Source: Hyphomicrobium sp.
Lineage (GTDB): Bacteria > Pseudomonadota > Alphaproteobacteria > Rhizobiales > Hyphomicrobiaceae
DNA: 64,000 nt
Direction of reading: 5' to 3'
NCBI GenBank assembly: GCA_022844105.1
Contig: JALHMJ010000012.1
Coordinates: forward strand, 37,398 to 101,397
Of this stretch, positions 57,340-64,000 are shown in pieces; position 1 is the first letter of the stretch; each line of letters opens with the position of its first letter. Below the pieces are notes generated by a model. That model made no database searches. It saw only the letters and a list, made by a program, of their open reading frames with translations, and was not told the DNA's origin. Both the position numbers and the translations under genes were made by a program.

Positions 57340-58393
57340 TTTCAGATACTTAAAAATTTGTCGCCAGTCTTTGCGCGAGCCCAGGCCCCTCAGGTCCCGG
57401 AGCGAACTATTCATGAACGGAATGCAAGCGTAATTCCTTGGATAGGACTAGCCTCCGCCATTTTTGCGCCTGAGTGTGGCAGTTAATTCACACCAAGCGC
57501 GGAACGCAAACGGAACACAAGGTCGATCGACCGAGAGTTTCGAGGTGCCCCGGGCGGGTCACGGAGGGTCGCGTGGGGAAGTTTGTTGCGTTCCCCGTCT
57601 CATCGGTAGGGCAGGAAATGTTGCGTTGTAAGCGTTCTGCCGGCGTTTCGCAGATGAAATTGACACGGCGTCCGCCAGACGTGTTCCGCCAATTCGTTTT
57701 GTAAGTGTTGCGTCCCCGTAGCGTCTGCGTTGCACACCCTCAGAGCGCGCTGCAAGGCACGTTCCAAAACCTGAAGCGAGCGGTCTGGCGTGAAACGTCT
57801 TCGCGTCTGTCCAGACTGCTCCCCCGCAGGTCCCACTTGTCCACACATTAGAGTTTGGGGCGTGGGACTGAAGCGCGCGCAGTCGCATTGTTCATTGAGT
57901 AGGTCTTGCGAACGGTCCCGGAGATTGATGGCCGACCTGTCGTAAGCGTGTCTTCCGTCGTGGTGCGTTCGTGTTGTGTCCGTCGCGTCAGTTGCGTCCC
58001 AAGTTAGCGTGAGGAAAGCGATGCCGTCCCAAATTGTCCGAGTGGTTCCGTCTGCGTTCGTCGAAGAAGAGGCTGTCGTTTTCAGTGCCTGGCGGCCGCT
58101 ATCTGACGTTGTTTTGAATATTGTGCGTCACGTCGAAGTCCAGTTTGCGGTGCCGTCCGGCGTATCTGGCGGCGCTGAATTGTCGAAGGCCGCGTGACGG
58201 CCAAACCCTGAATTCGCAGATCCGCTGTCGGCAGCTGATCTGCAACGAAACGGCAGGCACATCGAGTGCGGGACCAGCAGTCCAGGACGGCACTGCATCA
58301 CACGGTTCTGCGTAGTGGTGCCATCGTACTCTTTGTGTCTGCCACCTACCTCGGTCCTACGTCGCGTCGTCCAGTATTTCCATGGAGAGTTCA
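57340..58393. other. Roughly 1-kb stretch without a recognisable gene
   Basis: No reading frame here has a convincing family match. The stretch shows a loosely repeated motif GTAAG(C/T)GT at about 57629, 57701 and 57942, each followed by T/G/C-rich sequence. A GGGGAA/TTCCCC hairpin lies at 57575-57596. The plus strand is rich in G and T. It could hold a small RNA, a decayed gene or a regulatory region; one small ORF inside it is listed separately. Confidence 0.5.
58021..58197 (+). CDS. Possible 58-residue protein
   Basis: An ATG with GAGGAAA 5 bases upstream opens a 58-codon frame starting MPSQIVRVVPSAFVEEEAVV. No family is recognised and the surrounding sequence looks non-coding. Low confidence. 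Confidence 0.25.
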   Translation: MPSQIVRVVPSAFVEEEAVVFSAWRPLSDVVLNIVRHVEVQFAVPSGVSGGAELSKAA

Positions 58394-58621
58394 ATGGCCC
58401 ATTTTTCGAACCCCGATCACGTCAATCCGGTGCAGTGGCAGCAGGCGCAGGGTGTAGCGCGACAAACGTGCGCCCGCTTTTTCCGCGACGGTGGAGCGCC
58501 GGAAGACGCACTGAAAGCCTTCGGGTTGTCGGCCGGTGAAATCACGGGGCTGGACTGGAGCCGCGCGGTCGACGCGATTGCGCAGACGTTGTGCAGCGCG
58601 CCGCAACGGCGCGCTGCCTAG
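58394..58621 (+). CDS. Small protein of unknown function
   Basis: A 75-residue soluble protein starting MAHFSNPDHVNPVQWQQAQG, with FRDGGAPEDALKAFGLSAGE at about residues 34-53. Composition is that of a real, compact helical protein. The ATG at 58394 has GGAGAG about 4 bases ahead; the ATG at 58382 has none. A strong terminator follows within 60 bases, so it is a monocistronic gene. No family known to me. Confidence 0.65.
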   Translation: MAHFSNPDHVNPVQWQQAQGVARQTCARFFRDGGAPEDALKAFGLSAGEITGLDWSRAVDAIAQTLCSAPQRRAA

Positions 58622-58678
58622 TTTGACCGCCTGCGGGCGGCCAAGCGGGTGTTGTGAGTTCGTCCCAATCAAAACTTC

Positions 58679-58712
58679 GGCCCCGCTGCCTCGTGCACGC
58701 GGGGCCTTTTTT
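58679..58712 (+). terminator. Rho-independent terminator
   Basis: 8-bp stem GGCCCCGC/GCGGGGCC with a 12-base loop, followed by six Ts. It ends the transcript of the 75-residue protein. Apart from it, the 359-base gap 58622-58980 shows nothing recognisable. Confidence 0.9.
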
Positions 58713-58980
58713 CATAGGTCGCTGTGACCTGGCCGATCTGTTGGCGGCGGCGTAACGGTTTTGCGTTGCTTGCGCTTGAGCGTCCAACTGGAGAATATTT
58801 TTGGCATCCACGGTCCCTCGTTTCCTGTGGCCGGTACTTTTCACACGAGGGTTCTAGACCAGCGGCGCGGGCACGGCTGTCACGGCTGGAACAAGAACAT
58901 TCGGTGCGAGCCTTGGACAACGATTAACGAGACGGTGCGAGAGTATCGCGTTCCAATCATCGCGCGATTGCACCGCAGGC

Positions 58981-59541
58981 TTACTCTTCCAGTTCCGTAT
59001 CCCAGTAGAGATAATCCATCCAGCTTTCGTGCAGATAGTTGGGCGGGAACAGGCGGCCGTTGCGGTGCAGTTCAAAAACGGTTGGACGGTACGCCGGCTG
59101 GAACGGCTTCATGCCGGCAGTCTGCAGCGACTGACTTCCTTTTTTGAGATTGCACGGCGCACACGCCGTAAGAACGTTTTCCCACCTCGTCATTCCACCC
59201 CGCGCGCGGGGGACCACATGATCGAAGGTCAGGTCGTGCTTGTCGCCGCAATACTGGCAGCTGAACCGGTCGCGCAGGAAAACATTGAAGCGCGTGAATG
59301 CGGGATAAAGGGCTGGTTTGACGTAAGTTTTGAGCGAAACGACACTGGGCAGCCTGATCTCGAAGCTTGGACTTCGAACGGTCGTGTCATATTCGGAGAC
59401 GATGTTGACGCGGTCCAAAAACACCGCTTTCACCGTCTCCTGCCAACTCCAGAGCGACAAAGGATAGTAGCTCAGGGGGCGGAAATCGGCATTCAGAACC
59501 AGGGCCGGACACGAGTCCGGAAGGGAGGCATGAGCATTCAC
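58981..59541 (-). CDS. HNH endonuclease family protein
   Basis: A 186-residue protein with an HNH/zinc domain: FSCQYCGDKHDLTFDHVVPR (first CxxC and DH, about 93-112), GGMTRWENVLTACAPCNLKKG (N and second CxxC). The N-terminus, PALVLNADFRPLSYYPLSLW, is highly characteristic of a group widespread in bacteria. The function is unknown; it may be a housekeeping nuclease rather than a mobile one. Confidence 0.9.
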   Translation of the reverse strand: MNAHASLPDSCPALVLNADFRPLSYYPLSLWSWQETVKAVFLDRVNIVSEYDTTVRSPSFEIRLPSVVSLKTYVKPALYPAFTRFNVFLRDRFSCQYCGDKHDLTFDHVVPRARGGMTRWENVLTACAPCNLKKGSQSLQTAGMKPFQPAYRPTVFELHRNGRLFPPNYLHESWMDYLYWDTELEE

Positions 59542-59797
59542 AAGCTTGCATCCAGTCGGTTCGCCGTTTCGAATCGGTTCGTCAGACCGCCTCGGTGGGC
59601 GGGATACTAACCGGGCATGTCAGGGATGTGAAGCGTTGCGATCGTCCCCCACAGATGGCACACAAGTTTATGAACGGATTGGAATTTTTGTTGTTTTGAG
59701 TGATCTGTCACGACATGTTTCGGTTCTATCCTATGGCGCAGCGGTGATGTGTGGCGGCCGTTCGCGCCACGCCCGTGCGCCTCGCGAGTTTCGGTTG

Positions 59798-60361
59798 ATG
59801 AACGCAAAAAAGACCTTCGCAGCCCCTCCGAGCACATCCACCAAGAAACTGGCAAAGAAGGGCGCCGGCAAGTCCGGTATTCGGCAGCCCGCGCCACAGC
59901 CCATCGTGTCGACGGGTTACTGGCTCTTCAAGTCGGAGCCGGACGTTTTTTCCTATGAAATGTTGAAAGCGAAGTCGGCGACAGGCGAGCCTTGGACGGG
60001 CGTGCGCAATTTCCTCGCCCGCAACAACATGCGCGCCATGGCCGTTGGCGATCTCGGCTTCTTCTATCATTCCAACATCGGCAAGCAGATCGTCGGCATC
60101 TGCCGCGTGATCGCGCCCGCCCATCCTGATCCCGAAGACGACACTGGCACATGGGAATGCGTCGACGTCGAAGCGGTGGCTGAATTTGAAAAACCGGTGA
60201 AGCTGCAGGAGGCCAAGGACAATCCAAAGCTCCAAAAAATGAGCCTGGTCACATCCATGCGCCTCTCGGTGCAACCGGTGACGTCGGAGGAGTGGGCCGA
60301 AGTGTGCCGGATGGCCAAGTTCAATCCCAAGAGCCTCGCTTCCAAGAAGCGCAAGCGATGA
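59798..60361 (+). CDS. EVE domain protein
   Basis: A 187-residue protein with a basic low-complexity N-terminus (1-38) and an EVE domain, part of the PUA-like superfamily: YWLFKSEPDVFSYEML, WTGVRNFLARNNMRAM and GDLGFFYHSN. EVE proteins bind modified bases in DNA or RNA, and bacterial ones are sometimes fused to restriction enzymes; no such partner is here. The start is chosen at ATG 59798. It overlaps the next gene (ATGA). Confidence 0.9.
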   Translation: MNAKKTFAAPPSTSTKKLAKKGAGKSGIRQPAPQPIVSTGYWLFKSEPDVFSYEMLKAKSATGEPWTGVRNFLARNNMRAMAVGDLGFFYHSNIGKQIVGICRVIAPAHPDPEDDTGTWECVDVEAVAEFEKPVKLQEAKDNPKLQKMSLVTSMRLSVQPVTSEEWAEVCRMAKFNPKSLASKKRKR

Positions 60362-61023
60362 TCCCCATGCCCACGGATAAGCCTGGAGACATCGATTTTA
60401 TCATTGCGAATACGAGGCTGCTTTCACCCCCGCACGTGCCGGAAATCCGTCTGTATCTGGCCGAAGAGTCGCTGCCAATCTGGCAGAAAACGGAAGATCA
60501 ATTGGGCGAGATGAGCGTGCCGCCGCCGTTCTGGGCGTTTGCTTGGGCCGGCGGTCAGGCCCTGGCACGCTATATGCTCGACAACCGCCACGAGGTTGCA
60601 GACAGGAATGTGCTCGATTTGGGAACAGGCTCGGGCCTGACGGCCATCGCCGCGATGCAGGCTGGTGCCCGATCGGTCCTCGCGGCCGATGTCGATCCCT
60701 TGGCTATCGTGGCCGCTAAGCTGAATGCCTCGGCAAACGGCGTCCGGATTGCCACCACATCCGACGATCTCCTCGACCAACCGATTGCCGGCCATGACGC
60801 GGTTCTCGTCGGCGACCTGTTTTATGAGCGCCGGCTCGCCGACCGCGTCCTCGCCTACCTGACGAAAGCGCAGGCGGCCGGCGGCCACATTCTCGTCGGC
60901 GACCCGCAGCGCAGCTATTTCCCGGCCGATCGCTTCGTGTGCCTTGCCGAATATGAAGTCCAAGTGACACGCGAACTGGAAGATTCGCTGGTTAAGAGAA
61001 CAGCGGTTTGGGCCCTGCGCTGA
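60358..61023 (+). CDS. ETF-beta lysine methyltransferase-like protein
   Basis: SAM-dependent methyltransferase of 221 residues, close to the METTL20/ETFBKMT family. Bacterial members trimethylate lysines of the electron-transfer flavoprotein beta subunit. Motif I is DLGTGSGLTAIAAM (about 82-95), followed by AADVDPLAIVAAKLNA and VGDLFYERRLADRVL. The N-terminal block FIIANTRLLSPPHVPEIRLY is typical of the group. The overlap with the EVE gene implies co-translation. The substrate is inferred from family resemblance; no etf gene is in the window. Confidence 0.82.
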   Translation: MIPMPTDKPGDIDFIIANTRLLSPPHVPEIRLYLAEESLPIWQKTEDQLGEMSVPPPFWAFAWAGGQALARYMLDNRHEVADRNVLDLGTGSGLTAIAAMQAGARSVLAADVDPLAIVAAKLNASANGVRIATTSDDLLDQPIAGHDAVLVGDLFYERRLADRVLAYLTKAQAAGGHILVGDPQRSYFPADRFVCLAEYEVQVTRELEDSLVKRTAVWALR

Positions 61024-61157
61024 TCAAGATTAACGGGCGCATTCACCCCTCCATTGCGCTGCAAAATGCGACCTTCTGTTTCGTACGATCTATCAGTTGT
61101 GCGCCGCCGCACGTCCTCCCATAATGCGGACAAAAATAAGCTCGGGAGGAGAAGCGA

Positions 61158-63104
61158 ATGTCCGACAGGGTGTACCCGGTCAAACCTGACTGGGAGAAGG
61201 CTGCTTGGCTGGACGAGGCCCAGTACAAGGAACTCTATAATCGCTCGGTAAACGATCCCGACGGTTTTTGGGGTGAAGCCGGAAAGCGGCTCGACTGGAT
61301 CACGCCGTATACGAAGGTCAAGAACACCTCGTTTGCTCCGGATAATGTTTCGATTAAATGGTTCGAGGACGGCACGCTCAACGTGTCGGCCAATTGCATC
61401 GACCGCCATCTTGCGACGCGGGGCGATCAAGTCGCGATCATCTGGGAAAGCGACGATCCGACGCTCGACGAGAAGATCACTTATAAACAACTGCACGAGC
61501 GCGTCTGTCGTTTTGCCAATGTACTGAAGGCGCACGGCGTCAAAAAGGGCGATCGCGTCACGATCTACCTGCCGATGATCCCCGAGGCTGCCTACGCGAT
61601 GCTCGCTTGCACGCGGATCGGCGCCATCCACTCGATCGTCTTCGGCGGCTTCTCACCCGACAGTTTGAAGAACCGCGTCGACGATGCGCAATCGCGCGTC
61701 ATTATCACCGCAGATGAAAGCGTGCGCGGCGGCAAAAACGTGCCCTTGAAGAAAAACGCCGACATCGCCCTCGAAGGCGCCGCTGCCGGAACCAAGCTTC
61801 TCGTTGTTCGCCGCACCGGCAATCCGATCAACTGGGTACCGGGACGCGATTTTTGGATGCACGAAGAAGCCGCCAAGGTCTCGGCGGACTGTCCGCCCGA
61901 GGCCATGAACGCGGAAGACCCGCTGTTCGTCCTGTACACATCCGGCTCGACCGGCAAGCCGAAAGGTGTCGTGCACACCACCGGCGGTTACCTCGTCTAT
62001 GCCGCGATGACCCATCAATACGTTTTTGACTATCACGACGGTGACATTTACTGGTGCACGGCCGACGTTGGCTGGGTCACGGGTCACAGCTACATCATCT
62101 ATGGCCCGCTCGCCAACGGCGCCACGACGCTGATGTTCGAAGGAATCCCGAACTACCCCACAGCCTCTCGCTTCTGGCACGTCGTCGACAAGTGGAAGGT
62201 CAACATCTTCTACACCGCGCCGACCGCCATTCGCTCGTTGATGGGGCAGGGCGACGATTTTGTGAGCCGCTCCAGCCGCTCCTCGTTGCGCATTCTGGGT
62301 TCGGTCGGCGAGCCGATTAATCCCGAAGCCTGGGAGTGGTACTACAATGTGGTTGGTGACGGCCGCTGCCCCATCGTCGATACATGGTGGCAGACCGAAA
62401 CCGGCGGCATCCTCATTACCCCGCTGCCGGGCGCCACGGCGTTGAAACCTGGTTCGGCAACGCGCCCCTTCTTTGGCGTGCAACCGGCCCTCGTTGACGA
62501 CAAGGGCGCCCGCCTCGAAGGCGCCGCATCCGGCAATCTCGTCATCCTCGACAGCTGGCCGGGGCAGAGCCGAACCATATACGGCGACCATGAGCGGTTC
62601 GTGCAAACGTACTTCTCGGCCTACGCCGGTCAATATTTCACCGGCGACGGCTGCCGGCGCGACGAAGACGGCTACTATTGGATTACCGGTCGCGTCGACG
62701 ACGTCATCAACGTCTCCGGTCACCGCATGGGAACGGCCGAAGTCGAGAGCGCACTCGTCGCACATCCCAAAGTGGCCGAGGCCGCGGTCGTCGGCTATCC
62801 GCATGACCTCAAGGGCCAAGGCATCTATTGCTATGTGACGCTCAACAACGGCATCGAACCCAGCGATGCACTGCGTAAGGAGTTGGTCGCTCACGTGCGC
62901 CGCGAAATCGGGCCGATTGCCTCGCCGGATCTGATTCAGTTCTCTCCTGGTCTTCCCAAGACGAGATCTGGCAAGATCATGCGCCGCATCCTGCGTAAGA
63001 TCGCCGAGGACGAATTCGGCAGTCTGGGAGACACCTCGACGCTCGCCGACCCGGCGGTTGTCGATGACCTCATTGAAAATCGCCAAAACAAGCGCACTGT
63101 CTGA
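61158..63104 (+). CDS. acs: Acetyl-CoA synthetase
   Basis: AMP-forming acetyl-CoA synthetase, acetate + ATP + CoA to acetyl-CoA. The 648 residues carry the Acs motifs [21 protein letters not shown] (near 259), the [17 protein letters not shown] segment and [20 protein letters not shown]. The regulatory Lys lies in [13 protein letters not shown] (near 605). GGGAGGAG precedes the ATG. It fits the ActP-like symporter at 5.8 kb. It ends before a strong terminator. Confidence 0.97.
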   Translation: MSDRVYPVKPDWEKAAWLDEAQYKELYNRSVNDPDGFWGEAGKRLDWITPYTKVKNTSFAPDNVSIKWFEDGTLNVSANCIDRHLATRGDQVAIIWESDDPTLDEKITYKQLHERVCRFANVLKAHGVKKGDRVTIYLPMIPEAAYAMLACTRIGAIHSIVFGGFSPDSLKNRVDDAQSRVIITADESVRGGKNVPLKKNADIALEGAAAGTKLLVVRRTGNPINWVPGRDFWMHEEAAKVSADCPPEAMNAEDPLFVLYTSGSTGKPKGVVHTTGGYLVYAAMTHQYVFDYHDGDIYWCTADVGWVTGHSYIIYGPLANGATTLMFEGIPNYPTASRFWHVVDKWKVNIFYTAPTAIRSLMGQGDDFVSRSSRSSLRILGSVGEPINPEAWEWYYNVVGDGRCPIVDTWWQTETGGILITPLPGATALKPGSATRPFFGVQPALVDDKGARLEGAASGNLVILDSWPGQSRTIYGDHERFVQTYFSAYAGQYFTGDGCRRDEDGYYWITGRVDDVINVSGHRMGTAEVESALVAHPKVAEAAVVGYPHDLKGQGIYCYVTLNNGIEPSDALRKELVAHVRREIGPIASPDLIQFSPGLPKTRSGKIMRRILRKIAEDEFGSLGDTSTLADPAVVDDLIENRQNKRTV

Positions 63105-63124
63105 TCTGCGTAAGAAAAAGTAAG

Positions 63125-63157
63125 GACGGCGGAGGGATCAACCCTCCGCCGTCATTT
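63125..63157. terminator. Bidirectional terminator between acs and the extensin-like gene
   Basis: 12-bp stem GACGGCGGAGGG/CCCTCCGCCGTC with a five-base loop, followed by ATTT. It lies between convergent genes and can serve both. Confidence 0.85.
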
Positions 63158-63174
63158 GTAGGTTGAGCGGCTGA

Positions 63175-63897
63175 TCATTTGCAGCGCGAGAAGGCCCCGC
63201 GGTCGAAGTGGAAGTGGTTTTTATGCGCCGCGTTGTAGTCGGGCCCGAGCGCAACGCGAAAATATTTGCACGCGCGTCGGTGGGCTTCTCTGAGAAATGC
63301 GGCCTCTGTTCCATTGCCGGGCCAGTCACGCAGAATGTTGATCTGCCGGCCGCCCTGAAGTGTGAAGCCGGAAATGTCGATGGCATTGGCCGTTGCGTGC
63401 TGGCTGCGAATGTTCTTCATCAACGGATTGCCGACAATGTTGCGGCAGTCATAGATTCCCATATCGCCGATGGAGGCAACGCGCGCGCCGAATGTGGCTT
63501 GCGCCAGCGGCTGTACCTCATGCTCGATCCATAAGGCCAGCGCGGCGGCCATTTCGCAGGTCAGCTTCTCTGCTCCAATCTGCGCCCCACCCGCGCGGGT
63601 AAACTTGACGGCGTTTTGCCAGCCGCAGCCGTTCTTGTAGGGCTGATCGACGATCGCAGCGGCGTCGATGTGCGGGTCCTTTAAAATCGCGTCGCACAAT
63701 GGCCGGTCAAGGCGCAGCGCCGCCAGCCGGCTGTCGACAAACCAGGTCGGCTGCGCATCAAGGGCGATCGGCGGGAACGGACTGAAACGTTGCGGAACGT
63801 AGCCAAGCCGCATGGCAATAAATGCTACTCCGGCGAGTAGAACAAGAAGCAGCATGCGCGCCAGAATGCGGCGCTTCGGTTGGGCGGGCGATGTCAT
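63175..63897 (-). CDS. Extensin-like family protein
   Basis: A 240-residue protein with an N-terminal membrane anchor (about 14-32) and an extensin-like C-terminal domain (PF06904-type). Conserved parts are LCDAILKD, GCGWQNAVKF, ITCEM/LTCEM, DCRNIVGNPLMKNIRSQHATANAIDISGF and HKNHFHFDRGA (with metal-like His residues and Cys pairs). It is probably periplasmic and may relate to peptidoglycan carboxypeptidases, but its activity is unknown. The ATG at 63897 with GGAG was chosen over a GTG two codons earlier. Confidence 0.87.
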   Translation of the reverse strand: MTSPAQPKRRILARMLLLVLLAGVAFIAMRLGYVPQRFSPFPPIALDAQPTWFVDSRLAALRLDRPLCDAILKDPHIDAAAIVDQPYKNGCGWQNAVKFTRAGGAQIGAEKLTCEMAAALALWIEHEVQPLAQATFGARVASIGDMGIYDCRNIVGNPLMKNIRSQHATANAIDISGFTLQGGRQINILRDWPGNGTEAAFLREAHRRACKYFRVALGPDYNAAHKNHFHFDRGAFSRCK

Positions 63898-63922
63898 AAG
63901 CACTCCGATGAGAGCGACGACA

Positions 63923-64000
63923 TTAGCGAAAGCCCAGCAGGCCTCCTAGGCCCGCAACGCCACACTTGGCTTCGGAACCAAAATTTTGCAGGCCATGCCG
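63923..64000 (-). CDS. Possible 3' end of a further gene
   Basis: On the minus strand an open frame enters from the right edge and ends in TAA, coding HGLQNFGSEAKCGVAGLGGL and a short GFR tail. It ends 25 bases before the extensin-like start, which suggests a shared transcript. Too short to identify. Confidence 0.3.
   Translation of the reverse strand, partial: RHGLQNFGSEAKCGVAGLGGLLGFR

Noticed and set aside
57559..57888. 109-codon minus-strand frame in the gene-poor region
   Set aside because: Composition not protein-like, no ribosome site, no family match.
58010..58040. GAGGAAAG motif like the start of an RNase P RNA helix
   Set aside because: The rest of the conserved RNase P RNA core is not found around it; here it serves better as a ribosome site for a small ORF.
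61653..63086. 477-codon minus-strand frame opposite acs
   Set aside because: Antisense shadow of acetyl-CoA synthetase; no family match.

Overview
The window is a G+C-rich, almost fully coding piece of chromosome from an alphaproteobacterium. It most likely comes from the Hyphomicrobiales, near Hyphomicrobium and related serine-cycle methylotrophs. The evidence is a serine-cycle cluster (sgaA-mclA-mtkA-mtkB-ppc), formate-tetrahydrofolate ligase, an Anbu peptidase cluster, a PrtD-type type I exporter, the alphaproteobacterial hrcA/rph/rdgB/hemW neighbourhood, and an ETF-beta lysine methyltransferase homologue. No phage, transposase, integrase or CRISPR was seen. The assignment rests on gene content only.

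Layout. 1-7.7 kb: the end of a membrane glycosyltransferase, a stress membrane protein, a membrane-anchored metallophosphoesterase, tRNA-Gly(CCC), an orphan radical SAM protein, mscL, and a two-gene sodium:solute symporter. 7.8-16.3 kb: a NarL-like regulator that lacks its phospho-acceptor, followed by the serine-cycle genes, ending in a strongly divergent PEP carboxylase and a good terminator. 16.4-19.4 kb: a DctPQM TRAP transporter. 19.4-24.6 kb: prmB, then the four-gene Anbu cluster (circularly permuted ATP-grasp, alpha-E, transglutaminase, Anbu). 24.9-32.9 kb: an alpha/beta hydrolase interrupted by membrane segments, fhs, and a type I secretion pair next to a histidine-free HlyC-like protein. 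33.2-38.4 kb: fbp-prkB-rpe-hrpB. 38.4-46.9 kb: radC, map, an enlarged rplS, a proline-rich membrane protein, an AT-rich island with a 49-codon ORF, trmD, pyrF, a flavin reductase and dnaJ. 47-57.3 kb: dnaK, alkB, an EamA transporter, grpE-hrcA, rph, a rdgB with a C-terminal extension, hemW, a YqaA-like protein and dsbB. 57.3-58.4 kb: about 1 kb without a recognisable gene. 58.4-64 kb: a small conserved-looking protein, an HNH protein, an EVE protein with a methyltransferase, acs and an extensin-like protein.

How the genes fit together. FtfL loads formate onto tetrahydrofolate. SgaA turns serine plus glyoxylate into hydroxypyruvate and glycine. Ppc refills the C4 pool. MtkAB and malyl-CoA lyase turn malate into acetyl-CoA plus glyoxylate. 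Phosphoribulokinase, fructose bisphosphatase and ribulose-phosphate epimerase are present without RuBisCO in view. This fits either a Calvin cycle completed elsewhere or ribulose bisphosphate used as a signal, as described for Methylobacterium. Acs, the symporter and the TRAP transporter would handle acetate or C4 acids. DnaK, DnaJ, GrpE and HrcA form a dispersed chaperone set.

The points most worth a second look are the regulator without a phospho-acceptor beside the serine-cycle genes, the divergent Ppc, the His-less acyltransferase-like protein beside an exporter with no toxin gene, the membrane-split hydrolase beside the Anbu cluster, the extended L19 and RdgB proteins, and the AT-rich and gene-free stretches.
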